This document shows positions 1 to 8,961 of a DNA stretch of 64,000 nt, piece after piece. Made by a program: the position numbers and the translations under genes. This stretch comes from Candidatus Cloacimonadota bacterium (GTDB taxonomy: Bacteria > Muiribacteriota > UBA6191): assembly GCA_002402105.1 (NCBI GenBank), contig NVVD01000001.1:253256-317255 (forward strand), in the 5' to 3' direction. A model generated the notes under the pieces. The model saw nothing but the letters and a program-made list of their open reading frames with translations, ran no database searches and had not been told where the DNA came from. The number at the start of each line of letters is the position of its first letter. Positions within the stretch are counted from its first letter, which is position 1.

Positions 1-278
1 CCTTCAATAGGAGTAGCACCTCCAATAGCTAAATTTATACTATTAATATTATTTGTATCAAAAGAATTTGGTTTAAATCCAGCCTTTGCTCTCGAATCAC
101 CAATTAATAAGAAATTGTGATTATTACTTTTTAGGGAATTCTTTTTTACATCCATCCACATTGGATATTCCCTATTCATAAATAATGACTTGCTGGTTAA
201 TATATACAATCCATATGATATTATAGAAATAAATATTAAACCAATACTTAAATATGTAAAATATCTGTATCTTTTCAC
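1..278 (-). CDS. SGNH-hydrolase-like envelope protein (3' end outside the window)
   Basis: The first 92 codons of a minus-strand gene that runs off the left edge. It begins at a GTG 9 nt after the MBOAT stop codon, in the same frame. Residues 6-28 form a hydrophobic anchor, followed by a short linker and the motif L-L-I-G-D-S-R-A-K-A-G-F, the block-I Ser region of SGNH/GDSL hydrolases and AlgJ/AlgX-like O-acetylation proteins. Immediate coupling to an AlgI-like acyltransferase gene supports a role as the periplasmic partner that transfers or removes acyl groups on a surface polysaccharide. The catalytic His/Asp block is beyond the window, so activity cannot be judged. The start is inferred; no strong ribosome binding site is visible. 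Confidence 0.75.
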   Translation of the reverse strand, partial: MKRYRYFTYLSIGLIFISIISYGLYILTSKSLFMNREYPMWMDVKKNSLKSNNHNFLLIGDSRAKAGFKPNSFDTNNINSINLAIGGATPIE

Positions 279-287
279 TTGTAGTTC

Positions 288-1748
288 TTAGAAGTTAAAA
301 TATAAAAATTCACTATTTTTATCAATAAAGATAATACCGAAAATAAATGTGATAACAATAACGGATAAGGATACTGTGTTAGGCTTCATATTTAAAGCAA
401 ATTCATTAGAGTTCTTACTGAACATACTAATTAATGTAAAGAAGATAATTAAAGTAGGTAATACAACTATAATGTTATAATCTATTAGAAATCCAGAAAT
501 TATAACTGGTTTGTTTCCAAAGAAAGATATTGCTTTATAATCAGTTATTGCCAAAATAATATTATCCAAGCTTAGCATCCCACTTAAAACCTTAACAGCA
601 CCATCCCACTCTTTCGCTCTAAAAAACACCCAAGCAATATTCACAAAGTTAAAAGTAATCAACCAAGCTAACCAAGTCCAAATCTTAAAACCTAATTTAC
701 TCCAAGCCCTATAAATAACTAATGCCATACCGTGAAGAAATCCCCAAAATACAAAAGTCCATCCAGCACCATGCCAAATCCCACCAATGATAAAAGTAGC
801 TAATAGATTGTTATAAGTCCTAAACTCTCCTTTTCTATTTCCACCAAGAGGTATATAGACATAATCTTTTAAAAACCTACTAAGAGTTATATGCCATCTT
901 CTCCAAAAGTCTTGTATATCCGTAGCCTTGTATGGGCTATTAAAGTTAATAGGTAGTTTTATATTAAATAAAAGAGCGGCACCTATTGCCATATCTGTAT
1001 AACCACTAAAATCAAAGTATAATTGAAATGTATAGGATAAAGATGTAGCCCAAGCCTCAAAAAGATTTAGAGTTGTAGCTGTATCAAATCCAGCAGTAGC
1101 CCAGACAGCAAAAGTATCAGCGATAACAACTTTTTTAAATAGTCCTATACTAAATATAAAAAGTCCCATTGTTATATTTTTATAGTTTTTTATTTTGTTT
1201 CTTGTTTTTGCGAACTGTGGCATCATCTCTTTATGATGAACAATTGGACCAGCTATTAGTTGAGGAAAGAAAGTCACAAATAAAGCATAGTTTAAGAAGT
1301 CATACTCTTTTGTTTCTTGTCTATAACTATCTACTAAATATGATATTTGCTGAAAGGTAAAAAAGGATATTGCTAATGGTAAAGCTAAATTTAATGCATG
1401 GACATTAGCATCGACTAATATATTGAAATTATCTATCATGAAATCGGTATATTTGAAATACCCAAGTAGTGCTATATTTGAGATAATACCAAAAGTTAAT
1501 ATTGATTTTTTAGAAAATCTATGATGACCCTCATCATTGTTAAGACTGTTCCCAACGATATAATTAAAAAGCATAGATGAAAGTATAATTGGTAAGTATG
1601 CTATATTCCACCAACTGTAAAAGAACAAACTACTAAATACTAAAAAACCTTTTGATGTTTCTGTAAGTCTTTTATGATTTAGATAGAAGTATACAAAAAA
1701 TGTTATTGGTAGAAAAGCAAATATAAATTCATAACTATTAAATAGCAA
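288..1748 (-). CDS. MBOAT family O-acyltransferase (AlgI-like)
   Basis: A 486-residue polytopic membrane protein of the MBOAT family. It starts with the typical AlgI/DltB-like N terminus (M-L-F-N-S-Y-E-F-I-F) and has about ten hydrophobic segments. Family signatures include D-F-W-R-R-W-H at 280-286 and I-G-G-I-W-H-G-A-G-W around the presumed catalytic His326. Known relatives move acyl groups from a cytoplasmic donor across the membrane to modify alginate, teichoic acid or other exopolysaccharides. The start is a TTG, supported by an AGGAG six bases upstream. The downstream SGNH-like gene is almost certainly co-transcribed. The acceptor polymer cannot be deduced because no glycan biosynthesis genes lie next to it in the window. 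Confidence 0.9.
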   Translation of the reverse strand: MLFNSYEFIFAFLPITFFVYFYLNHKRLTETSKGFLVFSSLFFYSWWNIAYLPIILSSMLFNYIVGNSLNNDEGHHRFSKKSILTFGIISNIALLGYFKYTDFMIDNFNILVDANVHALNLALPLAISFFTFQQISYLVDSYRQETKEYDFLNYALFVTFFPQLIAGPIVHHKEMMPQFAKTRNKIKNYKNITMGLFIFSIGLFKKVVIADTFAVWATAGFDTATTLNLFEAWATSLSYTFQLYFDFSGYTDMAIGAALLFNIKLPINFNSPYKATDIQDFWRRWHITLSRFLKDYVYIPLGGNRKGEFRTYNNLLATFIIGGIWHGAGWTFVFWGFLHGMALVIYRAWSKLGFKIWTWLAWLITFNFVNIAWVFFRAKEWDGAVKVLSGMLSLDNIILAITDYKAISFFGNKPVIISGFLIDYNIIVVLPTLIIFFTLISMFSKNSNEFALNMKPNTVSLSVIVITFIFGIIFIDKNSEFLYFNF

Positions 1749-1795
1749 ATGTATCTCCTAATGTATATTAGAGCTTCCACTACATAAGTTAAATA

Positions 1796-1802
1796 GGGGG
1801 GG
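1796..1802. repeat. G7 homopolymer tract in the MBOAT leader
   Basis: A run of seven G (C7 in the MBOAT transcript), 48 bases upstream of the MBOAT start codon, between a possible -10 (ATTATA at 1823-1828, read on the minus strand) and the ribosome binding site. Such runs are rare at this base composition. Confidence 0.7.
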
Positions 1803-1936
1803 ATTTTATTAAATTGTTTTGTATTATAACTTAAACTACTGAAAAGAAACATTAATTAAGAATATTCTTTTGTTGAGCAAAAGCATCACTTTTGAAAAAT
1901 TATTGGAGTTTCCACCTTGAATATCGGTATCTAAAA

Positions 1937-1945
1937 GGGGGGGGG
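1937..1945. repeat. G9 homopolymer tract
   Basis: A run of nine G. It is preceded by GAGTTTCCAC at about the same distance as the G7 tract is preceded by GAGCTTCCAC (1771-1780), so the two tracts sit in an imperfect duplicated context. Confidence 0.7.
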
Positions 1946-1951
1946 AAATAG

Positions 1952-2106
1952 TTTGATACAAGAGTAGCAGATGAAAAAAGTGGAATATTTTTAGGTAGAG
2001 ATTATCTGTAAAGCTTAGTAAGCAAATATTAGAAAATATTGCCAAGGTATTGGTATCTGAAAGTTTGAAAGATAAAGATGTTTATATTATTTTGAATAAT
2101 TTTTAA
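1952..2106 (+). pseudogene. Possible decayed gene fragment, plus strand
   Basis: Two short reading-frame pieces look coding-like but are in different frames. One is 1952-2011, beginning F-D-T-R-V-A-D-E and reading through S-G-I-F-L-G-R-D-Y-L to a stop. The other is 2011-2106, beginning K-L-S-K-Q-I-L-E-N and ending I-I-L-N-N-F-stop. The frame change and absence of a start suggest a remnant. No family is recognised, and chance open frames in AT-rich DNA cannot be excluded. Confidence 0.3.
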
Positions 2107-2261
2107 CTCAGATCTTTTTGTTGAATTTTGGTAAAGGAATATCTTTTTTCAAATTGAGATGAATTGATTACCGCTGTCGGTTGTTCAAGTTCAAATAGTG
2201 TTTTGAAACCATAGATTAGATAAACAGCAACAATCTCAATAACACAATCTTCATATAAGTA
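2103..2261 (-). pseudogene. Possible decayed gene fragment, minus strand
   Basis: A 52-codon open stretch without a start codon, reading Y-E-D-C-V-I-E-I-V-A-V-Y-L near its beginning and ending Q-Q-K-D-L-S-stop. The amino-acid mix is protein-like, with alternating charged and hydrophobic residues. It converges on the plus-strand fragment so that the stop codons overlap. This looks like the 3' end of a lost gene, but no family is recognised. Confidence 0.3.
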
Positions 2262-2335
2262 AGATTAGATTAGAATTAATTTTTGTGTTTTTGGGGTAAT
2301 TATTGTTTTGGAGAACTTCTAAGAAGTACTTAAAA

Positions 2336-2421
2336 TGGTGCGAAGAAAGGGATTTGAACCCTCACACCAAAAATGGCACCAGCCCCTCAAGCTGACGTGT
2401 CTACCGTTCCACCACCTTCGC
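2336..2421 (-). tRNA. tRNA-Leu (anticodon GAG)
   Basis: Class II tRNA on the minus strand. The 7-bp acceptor stem GCGAAGG/CTTCGC is followed by discriminator A and an encoded CCA. The anticodon arm is TCAGC-TTGAGGG-GCTGG (anticodon GAG, one wobble pair), there is a long variable arm, and the T loop is GTTCAAAT. The D loop is about two bases shorter than in typical leucine tRNAs. Confidence 0.93.
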
Positions 2422-2444
2422 ATTTATGAACAATAAAATAGTTT

Positions 2445-2482
2445 CCTCAAGCTAGCGTGTCTACCAATTTCACCACCGCCGC
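2445..2482 (-). pseudogene. 5' half of a second tRNA-Leu gene (truncated)
   Basis: Read on the minus strand this begins GCGGCGGTGGTGAAATTGG, continues through a normal D arm and the 5' anticodon stem, and stops in the anticodon loop (TTGAGGA). No 3' half follows: the sequence passes into unrelated AT-rich DNA and 23 bases later reaches the intact tRNA-Leu. The D arm differs from the intact copy, so it is not a simple duplication of it. Confidence 0.8.
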
Positions 2483-2649
2483 GATCAAATGTAGATTACA
2501 AGGTTATCTATTTTTTGTCTAGTCTTTCTTATTTTAAATTAAAATAAAAGCTTCGTATCATTGACTAAGTAATTTGGTATTTTATACCATGGTGCTTCAA
2601 GTTTTTTAATAGAGTTTCAAATAACTCTAAAATTGTGAAAGGTAAACAC

Positions 2650-4578
2650 ATGGCACAACAGCACACACCACAGCCCGATCCAGCATGGGCAGGATGGAAA
2701 TCAGTCGTACTTGCAATAGTACTTCTTTATTTTATCAAACCTTTTGGGAATGTTAGTCAGCAACAAGTGGTAACAAGGGCTTCTTCAACAGCACAAGTTA
2801 CAAGTGCTGCACAAAAAAAGGCTGATGTTTTAATAGCAATTTTATCTGATGAGAAAAAAGATGAAATTTTAGATACCATAAAGTGGGACTCTAACGATAG
2901 TTTTCCATTAAATGGGGATGGTAGTGCTATTAAAGGTGGAAGAATCAAAATGGCAGCTAATAATTTTCCTCCAACAATTAGAGTACAGGGCAAAGATTCA
3001 TCAGATTCTCAATTAGCCATGATTCAAGGTTTGGTATATCAAACATTATTAAATTATAATCCTGATCCATTTTACTTTCATCCAAGTTTGGCTAGTAAAT
3101 GGTCTGTTGCTGAAGATAAAAAAACGTTTTATTATCATATTGATAAAGATGCGACATGGTCAGATGGTCAGCCAGTTACAGCACAAGATGTTGTTGCTTC
3201 TTGGGATTTTATCACAAGTAAAGATTTAAAAGCTCCAACAGAAAGAGCACAATGGTTAAAGTTTGAAAGACCAGTTGCCTTGGGTGAAAAAGTTGTAATG
3301 GTAAAATCAAAGACTTTACATTGGAAAACTTTTATGACTTTTTCCCAGAATTTCTTTGTTTATCCAGCTCATGAGTTGGTAAAAATTGATACCTCAAAAT
3401 ATTTAAAAAAGTATAACTGGAAAATGTTAGTAGGCTCTGGTCCTTATAAATTAAATATTCTTAAAAAACCGACAAAAATAACCTTTGAGCGTAGAAAGGA
3501 CTTTTGGGGACTAGGAAAACGTCAATATAAAGGTTTATATAACTTTGATACTTTTGAGTTTTTATTTGTGTCTGATATGGAGCTTTTATGGGAGAAGTTT
3601 AAAAAGGGTGAATTTGACTTTATGCCAATTTATAGATCACATAGATGGGTAAAAGAGCTTGATTTTGCAAAAGTTAAAAAAGGTTGGATTCAAAAGAAAA
3701 AAGTATTTAATAAAAACCCTCAAGGTACACAGGGCTTTTCGTTTAATACGAGAAAGTGGCCTTTTAATAATAAAAAAGTACGTATGGCGATGGCTTATGC
3801 TTATGATCGTGGTTTATTGATGGAAAAGCTGATGTTTAATCAATATGACTTTATGGATTCATATTTTCAAAACTCTCCATACATGAATGACGATATTCCT
3901 AAAATTAGATACAACTTAGAAAAGGCTCGTCAACTTTTAGTAGAAGCAGGATGGACTGAAAAAAATTCAGATGGGATTTTAGTAAAAGACGGGAGAACTT
4001 TTGAAATTACTTTAACTTATTACAGTAAGTGGAGTGAAAAGTTTTATACTGTTTATAAAGAGTCTTTAGAAAAAATAGGTATTAAACTAAAACTAAAAAC
4101 TGTTACTTGGGCCACAAAAATCAAAGAAAATAATGAGAGAAACTTCACTGTGACAGCGGGTGCTTACGGTGGAACAAGTTTTCCTGACCCAGAGTTAACT
4201 TACCACTCAAGATTTGCAGATCAAAAAAACTCATCTAATAGATGGGGAGTAAAAAATAAAGAAGTAGATAGATTAACAGAGGCATATAATAAAGAGTTTG
4301 ACTTTAATAAAAGAGTGAAACTCTTAAAAGAATTAGACTTAATTTTAGCGAATGAGTATTTAATTGCTTTTGATTGGTATGCACCAGCAGCACGTTTAGT
4401 TTTCTGGAACAAATTTGGAATGCCAAAAACGATTATTTCAAAAACTGGTGATTATCGAGATGCGCCATCTATGTGGTGGTATGATAAATCAAAAGATGAT
4501 GAGTTAAAAAATGCCATGGCAAATGATGGGCAATTAAAAGTTACAGCAACTGATTTATATCCATACGGTAAAAACTAG
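2650..4578 (+). CDS. Peptide ABC transporter, solute-binding protein (family 5), copy 1
   Basis: About 642 residues. An N-terminal hydrophobic segment near residues 14-31 (V-V-L-A-I-V-L-L-Y-F) acts as an uncleaved anchor or signal, with no lipobox. The rest is an extracytoplasmic SBP_bac_5 domain with W-S-D-G-Q-P-V-T-A-Q-D-V, G-S-G-P-Y-K and the C-terminal D-P-E-L-T-Y region. It captures oligopeptides and delivers them to the permeases that follow. I prefer ATG 2650 because AAAGG lies seven bases upstream; an in-frame GTG at 2635 is the alternative. It is first in a five-gene operon (next gene 9 nt away). The large size and the YejE-like permease downstream point to the YejA-type branch rather than classical OppA. 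Confidence 0.9.
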   Translation: MAQQHTPQPDPAWAGWKSVVLAIVLLYFIKPFGNVSQQQVVTRASSTAQVTSAAQKKADVLIAILSDEKKDEILDTIKWDSNDSFPLNGDGSAIKGGRIKMAANNFPPTIRVQGKDSSDSQLAMIQGLVYQTLLNYNPDPFYFHPSLASKWSVAEDKKTFYYHIDKDATWSDGQPVTAQDVVASWDFITSKDLKAPTERAQWLKFERPVALGEKVVMVKSKTLHWKTFMTFSQNFFVYPAHELVKIDTSKYLKKYNWKMLVGSGPYKLNILKKPTKITFERRKDFWGLGKRQYKGLYNFDTFEFLFVSDMELLWEKFKKGEFDFMPIYRSHRWVKELDFAKVKKGWIQKKKVFNKNPQGTQGFSFNTRKWPFNNKKVRMAMAYAYDRGLLMEKLMFNQYDFMDSYFQNSPYMNDDIPKIRYNLEKARQLLVEAGWTEKNSDGILVKDGRTFEITLTYYSKWSEKFYTVYKESLEKIGIKLKLKTVTWATKIKENNERNFTVTAGAYGGTSFPDPELTYHSRFADQKNSSNRWGVKNKEVDRLTEAYNKEFDFNKRVKLLKELDLILANEYLIAFDWYAPAARLVFWNKFGMPKTIISKTGDYRDAPSMWWYDKSKDDELKNAMANDGQLKVTATDLYPYGKN

Positions 4579-4587
4579 GGAGTCATA

Positions 4588-5622
4588 GTGGGTACTTATT
4601 TTTTAAGAAGAATATTATTAATGATTCCAACACTGCTTGGGATAACATTTATTTGTTTTTCATTGATGCGTTTTGTCCCAGGTGGGCCAGTTGAACAAGC
4701 ATTGATGAAAATTGAAATGGCTAAAAATGGCGGTGGTGGAGAAGTTTCTGGTGGTGGCTCTGGTGAAGAGATAGAAATTTCAGATGAAATGATTGAAGAT
4801 TTAAAAAAAATCTATGGTTTTGATAAACCCTTTCATTTGGCATATTTAGATTGGTTAAAACGTGCGGTTCAGTTAGACTTAGGTGAGTCATGGACATATA
4901 CAGAACCAGTCTGGGATGTGATTTCAGAGAGGTTTCCTATCTCCTTATTTTTTGGAGGCATAGGTTTTGTATTATCTTATTTGATTTGTATACCGCTTGG
5001 TATATACAAAGCCATGAGGCATAACTCTATGTTTGATGGAGTTTCATCAATTGTAGTTTTTGTAGGGTACTCCATACCTGGTTGGGCTATGGGTATTGTA
5101 CTTTTAGTTTTATTTGGTGGTGGTTCTTACTGGGATGTATTTCCACTTGGTGATCTTCAATCATCTTCTTATTCTGATCTAGGTTTTTGGGGTAAAGTAT
5201 ATGATAGAGCGCATCATGCGGCATTACCTGTTTTTTGTTATATGATGGGAGCTTTTGCTTCAACTACAGTTTTAATGAAAAACTCGTTAATGGAAAACCT
5301 GGGTCAAGATTATGTGCGTACGGCTTTTGCTAAAGGTTTAACTGAAAATGTAGTTATTTTTAAACATGTTTTTAGAAACTCATTAATACCTCTTGCAACT
5401 GGAGTTGGTCACTTTTTATCTATATTACTTGCTGGGTCTTATTTAATAGAAAAAGTATTTAATATTGATGGAATCGGTTTTTTAGGATATATGGCTTTGA
5501 TTAATCGTGATTATCCTGTAACTATGGGTATTATTGTAATCAGTAGTAGTTTAGCGTTAATCGGTAACTTGATTGCAGATATGTTGTATGCAATTATTGA
5601 CCCACGAATTAGATTTAAGTAG
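4588..5622 (+). CDS. Peptide ABC transporter permease (OppB/YejB type), copy 1
   Basis: A 344-residue inner-membrane permease. TM1 lies at about residues 8-28 (L-L-M-I-P-T-L-L-G-I), followed by a periplasmic loop with a Gly/Glu-rich insert, then the BPD_transp_1 core with five more helices. The EAA coupling loop is visible as D-Y-V-R-T-A-F-A-K-G-L, which contacts the ATPases. It ends I-I-D-P-R-I-R-F-K, as in OppB/DppB/YejB. GTG start with GGGAG five bases upstream. It forms the channel heterodimer with the next gene. Confidence 0.92.
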   Translation: MGTYFLRRILLMIPTLLGITFICFSLMRFVPGGPVEQALMKIEMAKNGGGGEVSGGGSGEEIEISDEMIEDLKKIYGFDKPFHLAYLDWLKRAVQLDLGESWTYTEPVWDVISERFPISLFFGGIGFVLSYLICIPLGIYKAMRHNSMFDGVSSIVVFVGYSIPGWAMGIVLLVLFGGGSYWDVFPLGDLQSSSYSDLGFWGKVYDRAHHAALPVFCYMMGAFASTTVLMKNSLMENLGQDYVRTAFAKGLTENVVIFKHVFRNSLIPLATGVGHFLSILLAGSYLIEKVFNIDGIGFLGYMALINRDYPVTMGIIVISSSLALIGNLIADMLYAIIDPRIRFK

Positions 5623-5630
5623 GAAACATA

Positions 5631-6938
5631 ATGGAAAATAAAGATATTTTATTAATAATAATAGTCATTTTTCTGAATGATAATATTAGGCTTGGGGCAA
5701 AAAATGGCTTTCTTAAGTTTTTTGAAAACTTACCAGCTATTTTTGTATTTGTAGTTGTAAACTTTATTAAATTACCTTGGTTAATTAAAGGCCTATACGA
5801 TTCAATTAAAGATTATTTCACTTCTCCAGTTTTTCAAAAAAGAGCACAAAAGTTTAAGCAGTTAAGACGTGGTTATATTTCACTTTTAATTATAGTTTGG
5901 GGATATGGTTTGTCTTTCTTTCTACCTTTATTTGTTAATAATAAAGCGTGGATGGTTGAATTTGAAGGTAAAACATATTATCCGATAGTTTATGAACTAC
6001 CCAAGATACTACCTGGTTATGACATGGGACAGTCGATACCAATTTTAAAAGATTTGATTAAATTGTTTCCAAAAAGAGTATATTATAATAATCAATTTGG
6101 GCTTGAAGGAGAAACTCCTGTAAACTTTAGAAAACTACAAAATAAGTTTATTAGAGATGGTGGTAAAAATAAGGTAACTATGCCTTTTTACCCATACAAT
6201 GCAACTGAGTCAACAATGGATGAGTATAAAGACGAGTCTCCTCCGACTGCACCTGACTCTATTCACTACTTTGGTACTGATGATAGAGGGCGTGATGTAT
6301 TTGCAAGGCTATTTTATGGTTTTAATATATCCATGTCATTTGCTTTACTTGTAACATTTTTTAGTTATTTTATAGGTGTAAGTATAGGTGGTTATTTAGG
6401 ATACTTTGGTGGATTCTTTGATATTGTTGTACAAAGATTTGTTGAAATATGGTCGGCGATTCCATTTTTATATGCCATCATGATTGTTGCCTCTATCTTA
6501 GAACCCTCGATGCTTTTATTGGTCTTTTTACTATCTGCTTTTCAGTGGATGGGTATGACATACTATATTAGAGGTGAGTTTTTACGTGAAAAGTCAAAAG
6601 ATTATGTATCTGCTGCTGTTTCAATCGGTGTTAAAGATACAGTTATTATTTTTAGACATATTTTACCAAATGCTTTAACTCCTGTTATTTCATTTTTACC
6701 ATTTGCTATTGTTGGTAATATATCTGCATTAGTATCTTTAGATTTTTTAGGTTTTGGTTTACCTGCTCCGACTCCAAGTTGGGGTGAGTTAATGGGACAA
6801 GCTACGTCTCATCTAAATGATCCTTGGTTGGTATTTGCTCCGATTGGTGCATTATTTGTAACGTTAATGTTAGTTTCTTTTATTGGTGAAGCCGTTAGAG
6901 AAGCATTTGATCCTAAACAATATTCAAGATTGAGATAA
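5631..6938 (+). CDS. Peptide ABC transporter permease (OppC/YejE type), copy 1
   Basis: A 435-residue permease, longer than classical OppC (about 300). An extra N-terminal hydrophobic segment (residues about 3-50) precedes the usual R-R-G-Y-I-S-L TM1. The stretch after TM1, with N-N-K-A-W-M-V-E-F-E-G-K-T-Y-Y-P-I, closely resembles E. coli YejE, in which a similar segment follows TM1. Core signatures are G-T-D-D-R-G-R-D-V-F-A-R and an EAA loop at D-Y-V-S-A-A-V-S-I-G. It pairs with the preceding OppB-like subunit; the gap to the next gene is 10 nt. Substrates in this branch include oligopeptides and peptide antibiotics such as microcin C, but specificity here is unknown. Confidence 0.9.
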   Translation: MENKDILLIIIVIFLNDNIRLGAKNGFLKFFENLPAIFVFVVVNFIKLPWLIKGLYDSIKDYFTSPVFQKRAQKFKQLRRGYISLLIIVWGYGLSFFLPLFVNNKAWMVEFEGKTYYPIVYELPKILPGYDMGQSIPILKDLIKLFPKRVYYNNQFGLEGETPVNFRKLQNKFIRDGGKNKVTMPFYPYNATESTMDEYKDESPPTAPDSIHYFGTDDRGRDVFARLFYGFNISMSFALLVTFFSYFIGVSIGGYLGYFGGFFDIVVQRFVEIWSAIPFLYAIMIVASILEPSMLLLVFLLSAFQWMGMTYYIRGEFLREKSKDYVSAAVSIGVKDTVIIFRHILPNALTPVISFLPFAIVGNISALVSLDFLGFGLPAPTPSWGELMGQATSHLNDPWLVFAPIGALFVTLMLVSFIGEAVREAFDPKQYSRLR

Positions 6939-6948
6939 GAGGTACAAA

Positions 6949-7944
6949 ATGTCAAAAGATGTATTACTAGAAGTAAAAGGGCTTAAAACTTATTTCAATA
7001 CAGAAGCGGGAGTAGCTAAGGCTGTTAACGGTGTTGATTATGAAGTTTATAAGGGTGAAGTACTCGGTATTGTAGGAGAATCAGGCTCTGGAAAATCTGT
7101 AACCTCATTGAGTATTATGAGGCTGATTCCTGAGCCTCCAGGGTTTATTGACTCGGGTGAAATTATATTTGAAGGGCAAGATTTATTAAAAATGTCTTAT
7201 CCTGAAATGAGAAAAATCAGAGGTAACGATATTTCAATGATTTTTCAAGAGCCAATGACTAGTTTAAATCCAGTGTTAACTATCGGTGCTCAAATTATGG
7301 AGCCACTTATTTTACACCAAAAGTTAGATAAGATCGATGCAGCAGACAAAGCAGCTAGAATGTTAGAGCTAGTTGGTATTCCTGGTGCAAGAGAGCGTTT
7401 GTTTGATTATCCTCATCAGTTTTCTGGTGGAATGAGGCAACGTGTAATGATTGCTATGGCTTTGGCTTGTAATCCTAAACTTTTAATTGCTGATGAGCCA
7501 ACAACTGCACTTGATGTTACTATTCAAGCTCAAATTTTAGAGTTAATGTTAAAAATTAAAGATGAAAATGAAGACTCATCAATTATTTTAATCACTCATG
7601 ATATGGCAGTAGTAGCAGAAATCTGTGATAGAGTTGTTGTTTTATATTGTGGAAAAGTTCAAGAAATTGCTAGTGTTGATGATATATTTCATAATCCTAA
7701 GCACCCTTATACACAAGGTTTATTAAACTCAATTCCAAATCCAGCTAAAAAAGTAGATCGTTTATATGCAATCCCTGGTGTTGTACCAAACTTAATGGAG
7801 CTACCAAAGGGTTGTAAATTTTGTACAAGATGTGACTATGCAATTGATATATGTAAAACGCAAGAACCAGAGTTAAAAGATATTGGAAACGGGCATATGG
7901 TTAGATGTCATCTTGATAATGGTAACGGATATTCTAAGAAATAA
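6949..7944 (+). CDS. Peptide ABC transporter ATP-binding protein (OppD type), copy 1
   Basis: A 331-residue ABC ATPase with all motifs intact: Walker [10 protein letters not shown] loop I-F-Q-E-P, signature F-S-G-G-M-R-Q-R, Walker B L-L-I-A-D-E-P, D loop A-L-D and H loop T-H-D. The C-terminal oligopeptide-transporter extension carries C-K-F-C-T-R-C-D with further Cys residues, the pattern that binds a 4Fe-4S cluster in characterised OppD/DppD proteins. It drives the permease pair together with the next gene; in E. coli Yej the two ATPases are fused as YejF, whereas here they are separate. SD GAGG precedes the ATG. Confidence 0.93.
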   Translation: MSKDVLLEVKGLKTYFNTEAGVAKAVNGVDYEVYKGEVLGIVGESGSGKSVTSLSIMRLIPEPPGFIDSGEIIFEGQDLLKMSYPEMRKIRGNDISMIFQEPMTSLNPVLTIGAQIMEPLILHQKLDKIDAADKAARMLELVGIPGARERLFDYPHQFSGGMRQRVMIAMALACNPKLLIADEPTTALDVTIQAQILELMLKIKDENEDSSIILITHDMAVVAEICDRVVVLYCGKVQEIASVDDIFHNPKHPYTQGLLNSIPNPAKKVDRLYAIPGVVPNLMELPKGCKFCTRCDYAIDICKTQEPELKDIGNGHMVRCHLDNGNGYSKK

Positions 7945-7961
7945 TCACCAACGGAGAAATA

Positions 7962-8957
7962 ATGAATAAAAGAAAAAAAATCTTAGAAGTTAAAAATTTA
8001 AAAATGCATTTTCCGATTACGGGCGGTTTAACAAATGGTGTTGTTGGACATGTTAAAGCGGTTGATGGTTTAAATTTTGATATATATGAAGGTGAAACCC
8101 TTGGGATGGTTGGAGAGTCTGGCTGTGGTAAATCAACTACAGGTAGATGTTTGATTAAATTATACGAGCCAACAGAGGGAGAGTTAATCTTTCACTCAAA
8201 ACGTGGAAAAGTTGATTTAATGAAATTAGATAGAGATGCTATGCGTCCTTATCGTTCAGAAATTCAAATGATTTTTCAAGACCCTTATTCTTCTTTAAAC
8301 CCAAGAATGACAGTAAGAACTATCATTGAAGAGCCTTTATTGATTCATGAGCAACAAATGACAGCCAAAGAAAGAGAAGATCGAATCCTTTTTTTAATGG
8401 AAAAAGTTGGTCTAAGACCAGATCAAGCTGATAGATATCCTCATGAGTTTTCAGGTGGACAAAGGCAACGTATTGGTATTGCTCGTGCATTAACTACAAA
8501 CCCAAGTTTAATTATTGCTGATGAGCCTGTATCTGCACTTGATGTTTCAGTACAAGCCCAAGTAATCAATTTAATGATGGATTTACAAGAAGAGTTCAAT
8601 TTAACTTATTTGTTTATCGCCCATGATTTATCAGTAGTTGAACATATTTCTAGTCGAATCGCTGTAATGTACTTAGGTAATATCGCAGAGCTTGGCACAT
8701 CAGATCAAATTTATAATAATCCAACCCATCCTTATACAAAGGCTTTATTGTCTGCAACTCCAGTTGCTGACCCAAGAGCTGATAAAAAACAACGAGTTGT
8801 TTTAGAAGGGGATGTACCGTCTCCAACAAATAAACCATCTGGCTGTGGTTTTAGAACAAGGTGTCCAATTGTACAAGCTTCTTGTGCTGATGAAATACCT
8901 GTTTTTAGAACTCTTGATTCAGAGCGGCAGATCGCCTGTCCCCACGTCTCCGAATAG
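7962..8957 (+). CDS. Peptide ABC transporter ATP-binding protein (OppF type), copy 1
   Basis: A 331-residue ABC ATPase, last gene of the first peptide operon. Walker A is G-E-S-G-C-G-K-S, the signature F-S-G-G-Q-R-Q-R, Walker B L-I-I-A-D-E-P and the H loop A-H-D. The C-terminal extension has C-G-F-R-T-R-C-P, typical of OppF/DppF. It has the usual OppF N terminus in which the phrase V-K-A-V-D-G-L-N-F precedes the ATPase core. SD GGAG lies upstream of the ATG. The TAG stop is only 4 nt before the 100-nt hairpin element, so that element is probably transcribed as the operon's 3' UTR. Confidence 0.93.
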   Translation: MNKRKKILEVKNLKMHFPITGGLTNGVVGHVKAVDGLNFDIYEGETLGMVGESGCGKSTTGRCLIKLYEPTEGELIFHSKRGKVDLMKLDRDAMRPYRSEIQMIFQDPYSSLNPRMTVRTIIEEPLLIHEQQMTAKEREDRILFLMEKVGLRPDQADRYPHEFSGGQRQRIGIARALTTNPSLIIADEPVSALDVSVQAQVINLMMDLQEEFNLTYLFIAHDLSVVEHISSRIAVMYLGNIAELGTSDQIYNNPTHPYTKALLSATPVADPRADKKQRVVLEGDVPSPTNKPSGCGFRTRCPIVQASCADEIPVFRTLDSERQIACPHVSE

Positions 8958-8961
8958 TTTC

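Noticed and set aside
1836-2045. Minus-strand open frame of 69 codons
   Set aside because: It is hydrophobic and low in information, crosses the G9 tract and has no ribosome binding site; the plus-strand fragments look more gene-like.
2103-2482. Integrated prophage or genomic island at tRNA-Leu
   Set aside because: No integrase, no duplicated 3' tRNA end and no phage genes; only decayed fragments and a 5' tRNA half are seen.
2757-2993. Minus-strand open frame inside the first binding-protein gene
   Set aside because: Antisense shadow of a clearly coding frame, with no start context.
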